A program made the translations under genes and the position numbers. This document shows positions 8,960-16,901 of a stretch of 64,000 nucleotides of DNA, one piece after another. The first letter of the stretch is position 1, and each line of letters starts with the position of its first letter. The notes beneath the pieces were generated by a model. The model did no database searches. It was not told the DNA's origin and saw only the letters and a program-made list of their open reading frames with translations. The DNA is taken from positions 60,272-124,271 of the forward strand of contig JBBAOE010000010.1 in assembly GCA_040401595.1 (NCBI GenBank), written 5' to 3'. Source of the stretch: RFPW01 sp040401595 (GTDB lineage: Bacteria > Pseudomonadota > Gammaproteobacteria > Burkholderiales > Burkholderiaceae_E).

Positions 8960-9672
8960 GTGCGGGCCGAACGGGCGAGGTTCAGGTCCCGCCAGGCACC
9001 AGCCTTATCCGCCGGGTGATCGATGAGATGCTCTACCGAATAAGTAACGATCAACGGAACTGTCGAAGCCCCGAGCATGAGTCGATGCAGGGTGCCACGC
9101 AGCGAATCGAGGCTGTACGGTCGACCAAAGACCGCTTGCGCAGCTAGAGTCCCCAGCACCAGAATGCCACGCAGATGATGGCGTTCAATCGCCTCCTGCG
9201 CCACAGAACCGTCTCTCGAACCCGCGCAGGGCTTACTGGCCACGGATGCACCGATCGCGCTGAGCATGGATTCCAGTAACGCACTCACCTGAGCCTGAAC
9301 TGGCAGATCATTACGCTCGAGCCATTCGCCATCTGGGCTCGCGAGCATCATCCAGCAATCGGACGACTGCGTGGGATCCACCCCTGGTTGCTCGAATGCT
9401 GGTCGCTCTGCCCAGTGAAAAAACCCGTATTCCAGCCCCGAAGCCATCGCATCCACCAGAACCGATTGCGTCAGCGTCTCCGCGTGATCGGCTGCGCCCG
9501 GGGATGCGTCCCCCGTCGTGCTGATCGACGCGTCAACGCGAGTTACATCTGGCGGGTAGCGCGACCAACGCGGACCGAGACCCAGCATCTGCCAGGCCCT
9601 CTTCTGCGAATCTGACCACTGGGTTGCTGGAGTTCGGAGTCCGAACCCTGAGCGCGGATCACTGAGTATCAA
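8911..9672 (-). CDS. Degenerate uracil-DNA glycosylase-like protein
   Basis: 253 residues. The C-terminal third has the pattern of family 4/5 uracil-DNA glycosylases: ILVLGTLAAQAVFG, then LRGTLHRL, then VTYSVEHLIDHPADKAGAW, matching the usual GRVAAQ, LRG..H and TYHPAYLL..P.DKA.AW elements. The position beside rimI-tsaB is also where such a gene usually sits in betaproteobacteria. The catalytic motif 1 (GEAPGxxED) is absent; the equivalent stretch reads MMLASPDGEW. The HPxYLL motif is changed to YSVEHLI, and only three cysteines remain, too few for the 4Fe-4S cluster. Start codon ATG 9672 overlaps the rimI 3' end by 14 bases. It is probably a non-catalytic or repurposed homologue. Confidence 0.7.
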   Translation of the reverse strand: MILSDPRSGFGLRTPATQWSDSQKRAWQMLGLGPRWSRYPPDVTRVDASISTTGDASPGAADHAETLTQSVLVDAMASGLEYGFFHWAERPAFEQPGVDPTQSSDCWMMLASPDGEWLERNDLPVQAQVSALLESMLSAIGASVASKPCAGSRDGSVAQEAIERHHLRGILVLGTLAAQAVFGRPYSLDSLRGTLHRLMLGASTVPLIVTYSVEHLIDHPADKAGAWRDLNLARSARTQGVCLPISETESNLA

Positions 9673-10153
9673 CGCGGCGCTCCTGAATATCCGATTGCGT
9701 TAGATCGCAACGCATGACGATGGCGTCTTCCCGGACCCGGTCAGCAGCCGGGTAATAGCCGCGTCTGACCCCAATGCGCTCAAAGCCGGCCCGTTCATAG
9801 AGACGTAGGGCGCTGTGATTGGTCGGTCGTACCTCAAGAACAACGGCGATGACCTGACGGGTCTTGAGGGCCTGTAACAACTGGGTCAGGAGGTAAGCGC
9901 CCAGACCCTGGCGTTGGTGGCCGGGTTTGACGCTGAAATTGAGTAAATGCGAGACGTCCGGCGCATGCATGACGAGCCAGTAAGCCAGGATGTCTTGTCC
10001 AACCACACAGACACCCGCATCGTAATTCGCGTTGAGCGAATCAATAAAATTGCCTCGCGACCATGGGTGGGGATAGACCAAAGATTCGATGGCAATCACT
10101 TGATCGAGATCAGTCCTGATCATCGGCCGCAAGGTTAACTCCGATACCTGCAT
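9659..10153 (-). CDS. rimI: Ribosomal-protein S18 alanine N-acetyltransferase RimI
   Basis: 164 residues, a GNAT acetyltransferase that acetylates the N-terminal alanine of ribosomal protein S18. The acetyl-CoA loop is HQRQGLGAYLL (about residues 79-89). The family pieces LEVRPTNHSALRLYERAGF and RRGYYP follow. ATG 10153 lies five bases after the tsaB stop, and the tsaB-rimI order is common in proteobacteria. The C-terminal about 15 residues (SDIQERRVDTQ) are an extension overlapping the glycosylase-like gene. General protein N-acetylation is also possible. Confidence 0.93.
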   Translation of the reverse strand: MQVSELTLRPMIRTDLDQVIAIESLVYPHPWSRGNFIDSLNANYDAGVCVVGQDILAYWLVMHAPDVSHLLNFSVKPGHQRQGLGAYLLTQLLQALKTRQVIAVVLEVRPTNHSALRLYERAGFERIGVRRGYYPAADRVREDAIVMRCDLTQSDIQERRVDTQ

Positions 10154-10158
10154 GAGCT

Positions 10159-11028
10159 TTAGCGCGGTTCAGAATTCGCAATCTTGCGGTTTGATGTGTC
10201 ACGAGACGCCCGCAATGCGCGCTGTTCACCCACATCGAGCGCAACCTTGTCGCGAACGTAGACTGGCGATGCCTCACCGGCTGGGATGGCCTGGCCTTCC
10301 CGCCACAGCCTCGCCCCAATCGCCGCGACGGCATCAGCCCGCGGTGCTCTCGTGGTCTCAACCCGACACCAGGCGTGCCCCGAAGGTTCTGAGATCGGGC
10401 CGCCCTGAGCTGCATGTCCAGCACTAGGCTGCACCAGGACTTCATAGACCCGAAAGGCATCACCCGCAGCGAGCCATGCGTTCAATGGCCCAAGCTCTAG
10501 TGCAAAGTCCTGTGCCAGCGCCTGGGGCGCAGCCAACCAGGGCGCCCGCAAGGTTTGTACGGCCCCCTCTGGATCGACGACGTAAAGGCCCGCATACACT
10601 TCACCCATCCGCGCATCTATGGCCACGGCGACCCGTTGGATCTGAGCACTCCGACTCTGCCATGCGACAGCGGCCAGTGAGTCCACCGCCAGCAACGGTC
10701 GGTCGAGCGCCCAGCCGAGTCCCTGGGCGATGCCGCAAGCGACCCGAAGACCGGTAAAGCCCCCAGGCCCCGCGCTGAATGCGATCGCATCGAGCGCGCT
10801 TCGGTCAAGGCTACGGTGCTCAAGTTCATCGGTGATGAGTGGCAGTATCGATTCGGCCGCGCGCCCATCGACCGACTCGCGCCAACTAAGCATACCCCCG
10901 GCGAGCACGCCGACCGAACATCGGTCGACCGAAACTTCAATGGCCAGAATCACGGGATCCACCGGGCTGGGGTCCGCTTGGCCTGAACGATACGACTGCG
11001 CAGGGCGCCCCGGATCCCAGATCTGCAT
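10159..11028 (-). CDS. tsaB: tRNA threonylcarbamoyladenosine biosynthesis protein TsaB
   Basis: 289 residues from ATG 11028. TsaB is the non-catalytic partner of TsaD in making the t6A modification at position 37 of ANN-decoding tRNAs. The ASKHA-fold strands are clear: VILAIEVSVDRCSVGVL, then FSAGPGGFTGLRVACGIAQG. The ATG overlaps the upstream stop as TGATG, favouring coupled translation, with GTG at 11031 directly before it. However, family proteins normally begin at the first strand, so GTG 10953 (264 residues) is a serious alternative. tsaD and tsaE are not in the window. The C-terminus is about 30 residues longer than in E. coli. Confidence 0.92.
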   Translation of the reverse strand: MQIWDPGRPAQSYRSGQADPSPVDPVILAIEVSVDRCSVGVLAGGMLSWRESVDGRAAESILPLITDELEHRSLDRSALDAIAFSAGPGGFTGLRVACGIAQGLGWALDRPLLAVDSLAAVAWQSRSAQIQRVAVAIDARMGEVYAGLYVVDPEGAVQTLRAPWLAAPQALAQDFALELGPLNAWLAAGDAFRVYEVLVQPSAGHAAQGGPISEPSGHAWCRVETTRAPRADAVAAIGARLWREGQAIPAGEASPVYVRDKVALDVGEQRALRASRDTSNRKIANSEPR

Positions 11029-11471
11029 CACCGTTCCGTTCCCTTATTGGCGGGCACGCCGTCAAGCGTGGGGGCAAATACGGGAGTTGGCGCAACCCTA
11101 GACCCGGCATCGGGTTGGCGATCTGACGCAAGAGCGCGTCGTTCGCGAGCGGTTTCGTCCAGGAGTCGCCTTAACTCGCGGCGTTCGTGTGGCGTTAGAC
11201 GTCCCTCCTGCCCCTCCCAATGCCTGGGCGGAGGTGGCCGCCACCCCCAGCCGGAAGGGGCCAGACCATTCTGCGGGGCAGCCTCCGGGGAGCGCTCTCG
11301 TTGATCGCCATGCAGTTCACGCCAACGATCACGCTCGATTCGCATGGCCTCGCGCATCTCGCGCCGTGTGCGCACCGGATCCTCAGCCTCGGGCGACTGC
11401 CCGTGGACCTGAGCGCAATACCCCAGCACAGCGATCGTTAACAACAAAAAGCGTCTCATACTTCGAATCAT
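11028..11471 (-). CDS. Small exported Arg/Pro-rich protein of unknown function
   Basis: 147 residues. An apparent signal peptide (RRFLLLTIAVLGYCAQVHGQ) is followed by a very charged chain rich in Arg and Glu with a tryptophan/proline patch (GWGWRPPPPRHW). A segment LTPHERRELRRLL resembles the short helical repeat found in many small exported betaproteobacterial proteins. I do not recognise a defined family. I chose ATG 11471 because it gives a proper signal peptide; the frame is open 28 codons further up. The stop overlaps the tsaB start, so the two are probably co-transcribed. Confidence 0.65.
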   Translation of the reverse strand: MIRSMRRFLLLTIAVLGYCAQVHGQSPEAEDPVRTRREMREAMRIERDRWRELHGDQRERSPEAAPQNGLAPSGWGWRPPPPRHWEGQEGRLTPHERRELRRLLDETARERRALASDRQPDAGSRVAPTPVFAPTLDGVPANKGTER

Positions 11472-11554
11472 AGTATCGCCGGACCCGCACCACCTATCGG
11501 TAGACTTGGTGTTACCGCCACCTGGTTCAAACCCATCAACCCCTGGCCGACCCA

Positions 11555-12274
11555 ATGCCCGACCTTCGCCCGAATCGCATTGTCGTGGTTGACGACGACC
11601 CGAAGTTGCGGGAATTGCTCCGACGCCATCTGGCCGAAAACGGCTTCGAGGTCCTGGTGGCTGCGGACGGCCAGGCGCTCGACCGACTGCTGCTGCGTGA
11701 CCGACTAGACCTCATCGTGCTCGATCTGATGTTACCTGTCGAAGATGGTCTTTCGATTTTGCGACGACTGCGGGCAGCCGGCGAAAAAATTCCGATCATC
11801 ATGCTCACGGCGCGCAGTGAAGAAATCGACCGAATCATCGGTCTTGAACTCGGTGCTGACGATTATCTCGGTAAACCCTTTAATCCACGCGAATTACTCG
11901 CACGCATATCGGCCGTCCTGCGCCGCCGGGCCGCGGAGCCCATTGCAGGCGCGCCCGAGTCTGGCGAAATCCACTTTGGCCCGTTCACCCTGGATCTAGC
12001 CTCGCGCACCCTGCAACGCGAGGGCGTAGACGTGCAACTCACCACCGGCGAGTATGCGCTGCTGAAAGTCCTGGTGCGGCACCCCAACCAGCCCATGTCG
12101 CGCGAAAAGCTCATGTCTCAGGCCCGCGGCCGAGGCTATGAGGCCTTTGACCGCAGTCTCGACGTTCAGGTCTCGCGACTGCGCAGGTTGCTCGAGATCG
12201 ATCCGGCCCACCCCCGCTGGATTCAAACGGTCTGGGGCATCGGTTATGTGTTCGTCCCCGATGGCCACGAATGA
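11555..12274 (+). CDS. ompR: OmpR-family response regulator
   Basis: 239 residues. The N-terminal receiver domain has the acidic pocket DDD at 13-15, phospho-acceptor Asp57 (VLDLMLP) and Lys107 (LGKPF). A C-terminal winged-helix DNA-binding domain follows (LTTGEYALLKVLVRHPNQPMS, ending TVWGIGYVFVP). The closest match in character is OmpR of the EnvZ/OmpR osmotic and envelope-stress system. The stop overlaps the kinase ATG (ATGA), so regulator and kinase are co-translated. Its targets cannot be told from this window. Confidence 0.9.
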   Translation: MPDLRPNRIVVVDDDPKLRELLRRHLAENGFEVLVAADGQALDRLLLRDRLDLIVLDLMLPVEDGLSILRRLRAAGEKIPIIMLTARSEEIDRIIGLELGADDYLGKPFNPRELLARISAVLRRRAAEPIAGAPESGEIHFGPFTLDLASRTLQREGVDVQLTTGEYALLKVLVRHPNQPMSREKLMSQARGRGYEAFDRSLDVQVSRLRRLLEIDPAHPRWIQTVWGIGYVFVPDGHE

Positions 12275-13623
12275 GATTCTTGCCATCCAGCCTATTCGCG
12301 CGAACTTTTTTTCTCATTTCACTGGTTCTGTGCAGCAGTCTGCTTGGGTGGATGGGATTTGTCCGAGTCTCGGACCGAACGCCCCGGGCGCAACGGCTCG
12401 CCTGGGAGGTGACCAGCGTCGTTAATCTGACGCGCAATGCACTGGTCACCGCCCAGCCAGACCTGCGGCGCCGTCTACTGAATGATCTGGCGCTCGAAGA
12501 GGGGGTGCGGGTGGTGCCTTCAGAAGAAACCGATGAAATCCAGTTGCCCCCCAGTTCACCATTTCTCGAGGAGGTGGCCAGCCGCTTGCGGGAACTGATG
12601 GGTCCCAGCACAACACTCGCCAGCGCTGTGAATGGCGAAGCCGCCTTCTGGATCAGAACCCGGATTGCTGGCGACGCCTATTGGATTGCCATCAATCAGA
12701 ATCGGATCGAGCGGCACCAGGAGCCGGAATGGGCAGAATGGATCGCTACCGCGCTGGCAGCCTCCCTGCTGATTGCGTTCGGCCTTAGTCAATGGCTGAA
12801 TCGACCGCTTGCCAGACTGTCAATCGCGATCGAACAGGTGGCCGCTGGCAAGCGGCCCGATGCATTACCCGAGGCGGGTCCAGGCGAGATCGCCCAGCTC
12901 AATCGACGCTTCAATCGTCTGGCCGATCAATTGTCTGCACTCGAGAGCGACCGCAAGCTCGCGCTCGCCGGGATATCCCACGATCTGCGCACCCCGTTGG
13001 CGCGGCTGCGGCTTGAATTGGAATTGACCGACATTCCAGAGGCTCCCCGGGTCTCGATGGTTGAGGAAATCGACCGGATTAATGCGATTGTTGGGCAATT
13101 CATTGAGTTTGCGCGCGACCCCGAGGACCTGGCGGACACCCAGGTTTGCGTTGCGGAGGTGATCGATGCGATCGCTCGCGCCCACACCCTGGCTCGACAG
13201 ACAGGTAGTCTGGATTGGGTGGCCCGGGTCCCATCCGACCTCCATTGGACTGGGCGGACCATCGACCTGGAGCGGATCCTCAGCAATCTGGTCGACAACG
13301 CTCTCCTGCACGGTCGGTCTCCGGACGGTACTGCTCGACTCGAGATCAGTACAACCAAGCATAGCCAGGGGATCACCATCGAAGTCGTGGATCAGGGCTC
13401 GGGCGTACCAGCCGACGCGCTCGAACAGGTTGTGCGGCCCTTTGCGCGGATCGATAGCGCGCGCAGCGCGTCTGCGGGTGGTGCAGGGCTTGGGCTGGCG
13501 ATCGTTGAGCGGCTCGCGCAACGTGCTGGCGGAAGCGTGCGCCTATTTTTACCAACGACAGGGGGGCTTGGCGTACGGGTTGTGCTGCCAGATTTCAGCC
13601 GATCGCGCAATCGGATGCCCTAG
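12271..13623 (+). CDS. envZ: EnvZ-like sensor histidine kinase
   Basis: 450 residues. TM1 is at about 10-30, a periplasmic sensor region at about 31-155, TM2 at about 157-175 and a HAMP domain at about 176-230. The dimerisation/phospho-acceptor helix has His237 (GISHDLRTPLARLRLE). The ATPase domain has the N-box around Asn343 (NLVDNALLHG), G1 DQGSGVP (374-380) and G2 GGAGLGLAI (403-411). The adjacent OmpR-type gene is the cognate regulator. The periplasmic region is large for EnvZ and its ligand is unknown. The gene ends 131 bases before the rubrerythrin gene. Confidence 0.92.
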   Translation: MRFLPSSLFARTFFLISLVLCSSLLGWMGFVRVSDRTPRAQRLAWEVTSVVNLTRNALVTAQPDLRRRLLNDLALEEGVRVVPSEETDEIQLPPSSPFLEEVASRLRELMGPSTTLASAVNGEAAFWIRTRIAGDAYWIAINQNRIERHQEPEWAEWIATALAASLLIAFGLSQWLNRPLARLSIAIEQVAAGKRPDALPEAGPGEIAQLNRRFNRLADQLSALESDRKLALAGISHDLRTPLARLRLELELTDIPEAPRVSMVEEIDRINAIVGQFIEFARDPEDLADTQVCVAEVIDAIARAHTLARQTGSLDWVARVPSDLHWTGRTIDLERILSNLVDNALLHGRSPDGTARLEISTTKHSQGITIEVVDQGSGVPADALEQVVRPFARIDSARSASAGGAGLGLAIVERLAQRAGGSVRLFLPTTGGLGVRVVLPDFSRSRNRMP

Positions 13624-13754
13624 TGAAAAACGCGGTTCGTCATCGCCAGAATCCATTAGCATGCGGCCGGGATTGCTGGCTAAATGCGGTCCTGTCCTAC
13701 CTGCCCGCAAGGCAACGAGGCCACTAGCCCTGTTCTGAACCACGGAGATCATTC

Positions 13755-14177
13755 ATGCCTAATCTAGCTGGTACCCATACCCACGACAACCTCAAGGCCG
13801 CCTTCGCTGGCGAGTCCCAGGCCAACCGCCGTTACCTGTATTTCGCAAACAAGGCAGACGTGGAAGGCTTCACGGAAGTCGCAGCCCTGTTCCGCTCCAC
13901 CGCCGAGGGCGAGACCGGTCACGCCCATGGCCACCTCGATTACCTAGCCATTGTCGGCGATCCAGCCACCGACTTGCCCATCGGACCGAGCGACGCCAAC
14001 CTGCGTGCCGCCGTTGCCGGTGAAACGCATGAGTACACCGACATGTACCCAGGCATGGCCAAGACTGCCCGCGAAGAAGGCTTCGACGAGATCGCCGACT
14101 GGTTTGAGACGTTGGCAAAAGCCGAGCGTTCGCATGCAAACAAGTTCCAGAAGGCTCTGGACGCGCTGCACGCCTGA
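13755..14177 (+). CDS. Rubrerythrin-family diiron protein (no rubredoxin domain)
   Basis: 140 residues of a four-helix ferritin-like diiron protein. The iron-ligand pattern is visible as AFAGESQANRRYLYF, then STAEGETGHAHGH, AAVAGETHEY and LAKAERSHANKF. Rubrerythrins reduce hydrogen peroxide. This one lacks the C-terminal rubredoxin domain that normally delivers electrons, so an external donor is needed, and the Fe-S oxidoreductase encoded next is an attractive candidate. GGAG eight bases before ATG 13755 supports the start. The gene ends about 66 bases before a strong hairpin. Confidence 0.92.
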   Translation: MPNLAGTHTHDNLKAAFAGESQANRRYLYFANKADVEGFTEVAALFRSTAEGETGHAHGHLDYLAIVGDPATDLPIGPSDANLRAAVAGETHEYTDMYPGMAKTAREEGFDEIADWFETLAKAERSHANKFQKALDALHA

Positions 14178-14243
14178 TCGCGCGACGACCATTCTCGGCA
14201 GGATCGGGTGAAGCCACCTGATGCCTGCTCAAGTCGCCCGAAT

Positions 14244-14287
14244 GAGCCCTGAGAGTGACACGAGCGTGTGCCATTGCCTCAGGGCTC
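14244..14287 (+). terminator. Hairpin after the rubrerythrin gene
   Basis: GAGCCCTGAG (14244-14253) and CTCAGGGCTC (14278-14287) are perfect 10-base complements around a 24-base loop, and the loop itself contains ACACG-AG-CGTGT. There is no U-run after the stem, so this is not a textbook Rho-independent terminator. It could act as an attenuating or mRNA-stabilising structure that sets the rubrerythrin level apart from the downstream genes. Confidence 0.4.
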
Positions 14288-14388
14288 CTTCCTGGTCGAC
14301 AGTGCGTCACCGCACAGGGGGCCTGCGCCCCGCACCACATCCTTGAACCAAAACAGATGCCCGTACCTCGGGTCTGTCGGAGATCGCT

Positions 14389-15732
14389 ATGTCCGTTCGT
14401 GAAGGCTCGCTTGAGGCGCCTACTCGCCACCCGGTCGCCTGGAAAACCCCTGACTTCTGGAATGAACTGCTCCTCGAAGCCGAACTCGAACGCGTATTCG
14501 ACATCTGCCATGGCTGCCGCCGGTGCGTCAGCCTCTGCCATGCATTTCCGACGCTCTTTGATCTGATCGACGAGAGCAGCACGGGCGAAATCGACGGCGT
14601 CGCAAAGTCCGACTACAGCAAGGTGGTCGACCAGTGTTATCTGTGCGACGTCTGCTATATGACCAAGTGTCCTTACGTGCCGCCGCATCCCTGGAATCTC
14701 GATTTCCCTCACCTGATGCTGCGGGCCAAGGCCGTTCAGTTCAAAAAAGGCTCACCAACCGGATTCCGTGACGGGGTTCTTTCCTCGACGGATCGCAACG
14801 GCAAGCTGGCCACGATTCCGGTCGTGGTAGAAATTGTCAATAAAGTCAACCACATGCCGGTCTTTCGTCAACAACTCGAGAAGCATCTCGGCGTTGACGC
14901 GCAGGCATGGGTTCCTGAATTTGCCCGCAAGCCGTTCCTTCCCAATGCGAAGACCTCCGCAGCCTACCCCGTCGTCAACGGCGAACGATCGAAGGGAAAG
15001 GTGGCCGTCTATTCGACCTGTTACATCAATTACAATGAGCCTGGGATCGGCCACGACCTGTTGAAGGTCCTGGATCACAACCAGATTCCGTACCAGGTCG
15101 TTCAAAAAGTTGCCTGCTGCGGCATGCCCAAACTTGAACTGGGCGATCTCGACGCAGTCGAGGAACTCAAGAACAAGAACATTCCGGCATTGGCCGCACT
15201 GGCTCGCGACGGCTGGACCATCGTGACGCCGATCCCGTCCTGCACCCTGATGTTCAAGCAGGAACTTCCGCTCCTGTTTCCCGACGATCAGGATGTCCTT
15301 GCCGTGCGCAATGCGATGCGCGACCCGTTCGAGTATCTCGTGAGCCGTCAGAAGGACGGCCTGCTCAAATCGGACTACAGCGTCGAACTCGGCAAGGTTT
15401 CTTACCACGTCGCCTGCCACTTGCGGGTCCAGAACGTTGGCCAGAAAACCCGGGAACTCCTCGCATCAGTACCAGGTACGCAGGTTCATACCGTCGAGCG
15501 CTGCTCCGGACATGCGGGTACCTGGGGCGTGAAAAAGGAATATCACCAAACCGCATTGAAGATCGGCCGCCCCGCGTTTCGACAACTCAGCGAACACCCC
15601 GCAGGGGAGCCGGATTGGATCGCGAGCGACTGCCAGCTTGCTGGCCGCCATATCGAGGAAGGCCTGGGTGACAAGGCCAAAGACAAGATCGCCCATCCCA
15701 TGACGCTGATGGCTCGGGCCTACGGCTTGTGA
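14389..15732 (+). CDS. Fe-S oxidoreductase (GlpC / heterodisulfide-reductase-like)
   Basis: 447 residues with two ferredoxin-type 4Fe-4S motifs near the N-terminus: CHGCRRCVSLCHAF, and CYLCDVCYMTKCPY. Two CCG-type domains follow: STCYINYNEPG with VACCGMPKLE, and ACHLRVQNVG with ERCSGHAG. The layout matches soluble iron-sulfur subunits such as GlpC and HdrD that pass electrons between cofactors. It has no flavin domain, so it must work with partners. ATG 14389 has GGAG nearby (cggagatcgct). With rubrerythrin upstream and DUF3501 downstream it forms a trio that recurs in proteobacteria. The exact substrate is unknown. Confidence 0.88.
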   Translation: MSVREGSLEAPTRHPVAWKTPDFWNELLLEAELERVFDICHGCRRCVSLCHAFPTLFDLIDESSTGEIDGVAKSDYSKVVDQCYLCDVCYMTKCPYVPPHPWNLDFPHLMLRAKAVQFKKGSPTGFRDGVLSSTDRNGKLATIPVVVEIVNKVNHMPVFRQQLEKHLGVDAQAWVPEFARKPFLPNAKTSAAYPVVNGERSKGKVAVYSTCYINYNEPGIGHDLLKVLDHNQIPYQVVQKVACCGMPKLELGDLDAVEELKNKNIPALAALARDGWTIVTPIPSCTLMFKQELPLLFPDDQDVLAVRNAMRDPFEYLVSRQKDGLLKSDYSVELGKVSYHVACHLRVQNVGQKTRELLASVPGTQVHTVERCSGHAGTWGVKKEYHQTALKIGRPAFRQLSEHPAGEPDWIASDCQLAGRHIEEGLGDKAKDKIAHPMTLMARAYGL

Positions 15733-15794
15733 ACCGAAACCCGATCGAATCAGCGAAACCCTACCCAATGAACATGAACCCTGGAGCTACCACC

Positions 15795-16379
15795 ATGCCC
15801 AAAGTCACCCGTGAATCTCTGATGACGCTCGAGGCCTACGCCAAAGCCAGACCCGAATTTCGCCAGCGTGTGATCGCCCACAAAAAACTGCGCTCGGTTC
15901 ATCTTGGAGAACACGTCAATCTGCTGTTCGAAGATGAGCTCACCATTCGTTATCAGATCCAGGAAATGTTGCGGGTTGAGAAGATCTTTGAAGAAGAAGG
16001 GATTCAGCACGAGCTCGAGTCCTACACGCCGCTGATTCCGGACGGGCGCAACTTCAAAGCGACGATGCTCATCGAGTACCGCGATGAGAAGGAGCGCAAA
16101 GTCGCGCTCGCCCAAATGCACGGCATCGAACGACAGGTCTGGATCCAGGTTGAAGGATCGGCCAAGGTGTTCGCGATCGCTGACGAAGACCTCGAACGCG
16201 AGAACGATAAAAAGACCAGCTCGGTCCACTTTTTGCGGTTTGAACTCACGCAAGACATGGCAGCAGCGCTCAAATACGGCGTCAGCCTCAGCATCGGCGT
16301 GACGCACCCGGCTTATTCAGCGGCGGTTTCTCCCCTGTCGCCCGAACAGCGCAACGCGTTGGTGGCTGACCTCAGCTAA
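15795..16379 (+). CDS. DUF3501 family protein
   Basis: 194 residues of a conserved protein of unknown function that is typically encoded with rubrerythrin and an Fe-S oxidoreductase. The N-terminus is VTRESLMTLEAYAKARPEFR, and the family stretch HLGEHVNLLFEDELTIRYQI follows. I place the start at ATG 15795 because GGAG at 15783-15786 is well spaced before it. A GTG at 15729, overlapping the upstream stop, would add 22 unlikely residues. It is soluble, acidic, and has no cysteines, so it is unlikely to bind the cluster itself. A structural or assembly role with the Fe-S protein is only an inference. Confidence 0.85.
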   Translation: MPKVTRESLMTLEAYAKARPEFRQRVIAHKKLRSVHLGEHVNLLFEDELTIRYQIQEMLRVEKIFEEEGIQHELESYTPLIPDGRNFKATMLIEYRDEKERKVALAQMHGIERQVWIQVEGSAKVFAIADEDLERENDKKTSSVHFLRFELTQDMAAALKYGVSLSIGVTHPAYSAAVSPLSPEQRNALVADLS

Positions 16380-16409
16380 AGCCGAGGCCCGAACACCTCA
16401 GGACAAGGG

Positions 16410-16901
16410 TTAGCCGTCGGATGTGCCCATCAGCAGGACGACGGCCTGCACTTCAATCGCTTCGCCGCGCCCGACCGGGCCAAGACGCTCTGCGGTCTTG
16501 GCCTTGAGGTTGATGCTCCCGCGGGGAAGCTGGAGGACCTGGGCGATCGATTCAATCATGGAAGGCAGGTAGGTCGAGAGCTTCGGCGCCTGCGCAAGGA
16601 TCGTCGCATCGATGTTGCCGATTTTCCAGCCCGCCGATTGAATCGACTGATGGGCCCGGCGGAGCAACTCACGACTGTCTGCACCCTGGTATTGCGGATC
16701 GTTATCGGGAAAATGTTGACCAATGTCCCCCATGCCGGCAGCGCCGAACAGCGCATCCGTGATCGCATGCAGGAGCGCATCCGCATCCGAATGCCCGAGC
16801 AGGCCCAGAGGATGTGGAACAGTCACGCCTCCCAACACCAGCGCCCTGCCGGGGACCAGAGCATGGATATCCCAACCCTGACCGATGCGAATCGCCTTCA
16901 T
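16410..16901 (-). CDS. ispF: 2-C-methyl-D-erythritol 2,4-cyclodiphosphate synthase IspF
   Basis: 163 residues, a trimeric zinc enzyme of the non-mevalonate isoprenoid pathway. It cyclises CDP-methylerythritol phosphate with release of CMP. Zinc ligands are Asp11 and His13 (GWDIHAL) and His45 (ADALLHAI). GLLGHSDAD and GDIGQHFPDND are the family signatures, and GRGEAIEVQAVVLL closes the protein. ATG 16901 is preceded by GGGAG six bases upstream and overlaps the ispD stop. Its product feeds the farnesyl diphosphate used by the hpn genes. Confidence 0.97.
   Translation of the reverse strand: MKAIRIGQGWDIHALVPGRALVLGGVTVPHPLGLLGHSDADALLHAITDALFGAAGMGDIGQHFPDNDPQYQGADSRELLRRAHQSIQSAGWKIGNIDATILAQAPKLSTYLPSMIESIAQVLQLPRGSINLKAKTAERLGPVGRGEAIEVQAVVLLMGTSDG

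Noticed and set aside
14313..14330. Short GC hairpin GGGGC-CTGC-GCCCC upstream of the Fe-S gene.
   Set aside because: A five-base GC stem is expected by chance in sequence of this composition.
13870..14712. Minus-strand frame of 280 codons opposite rubrerythrin and the Fe-S gene.
   Set aside because: His/Arg-rich shadow reading of two well-supported genes.
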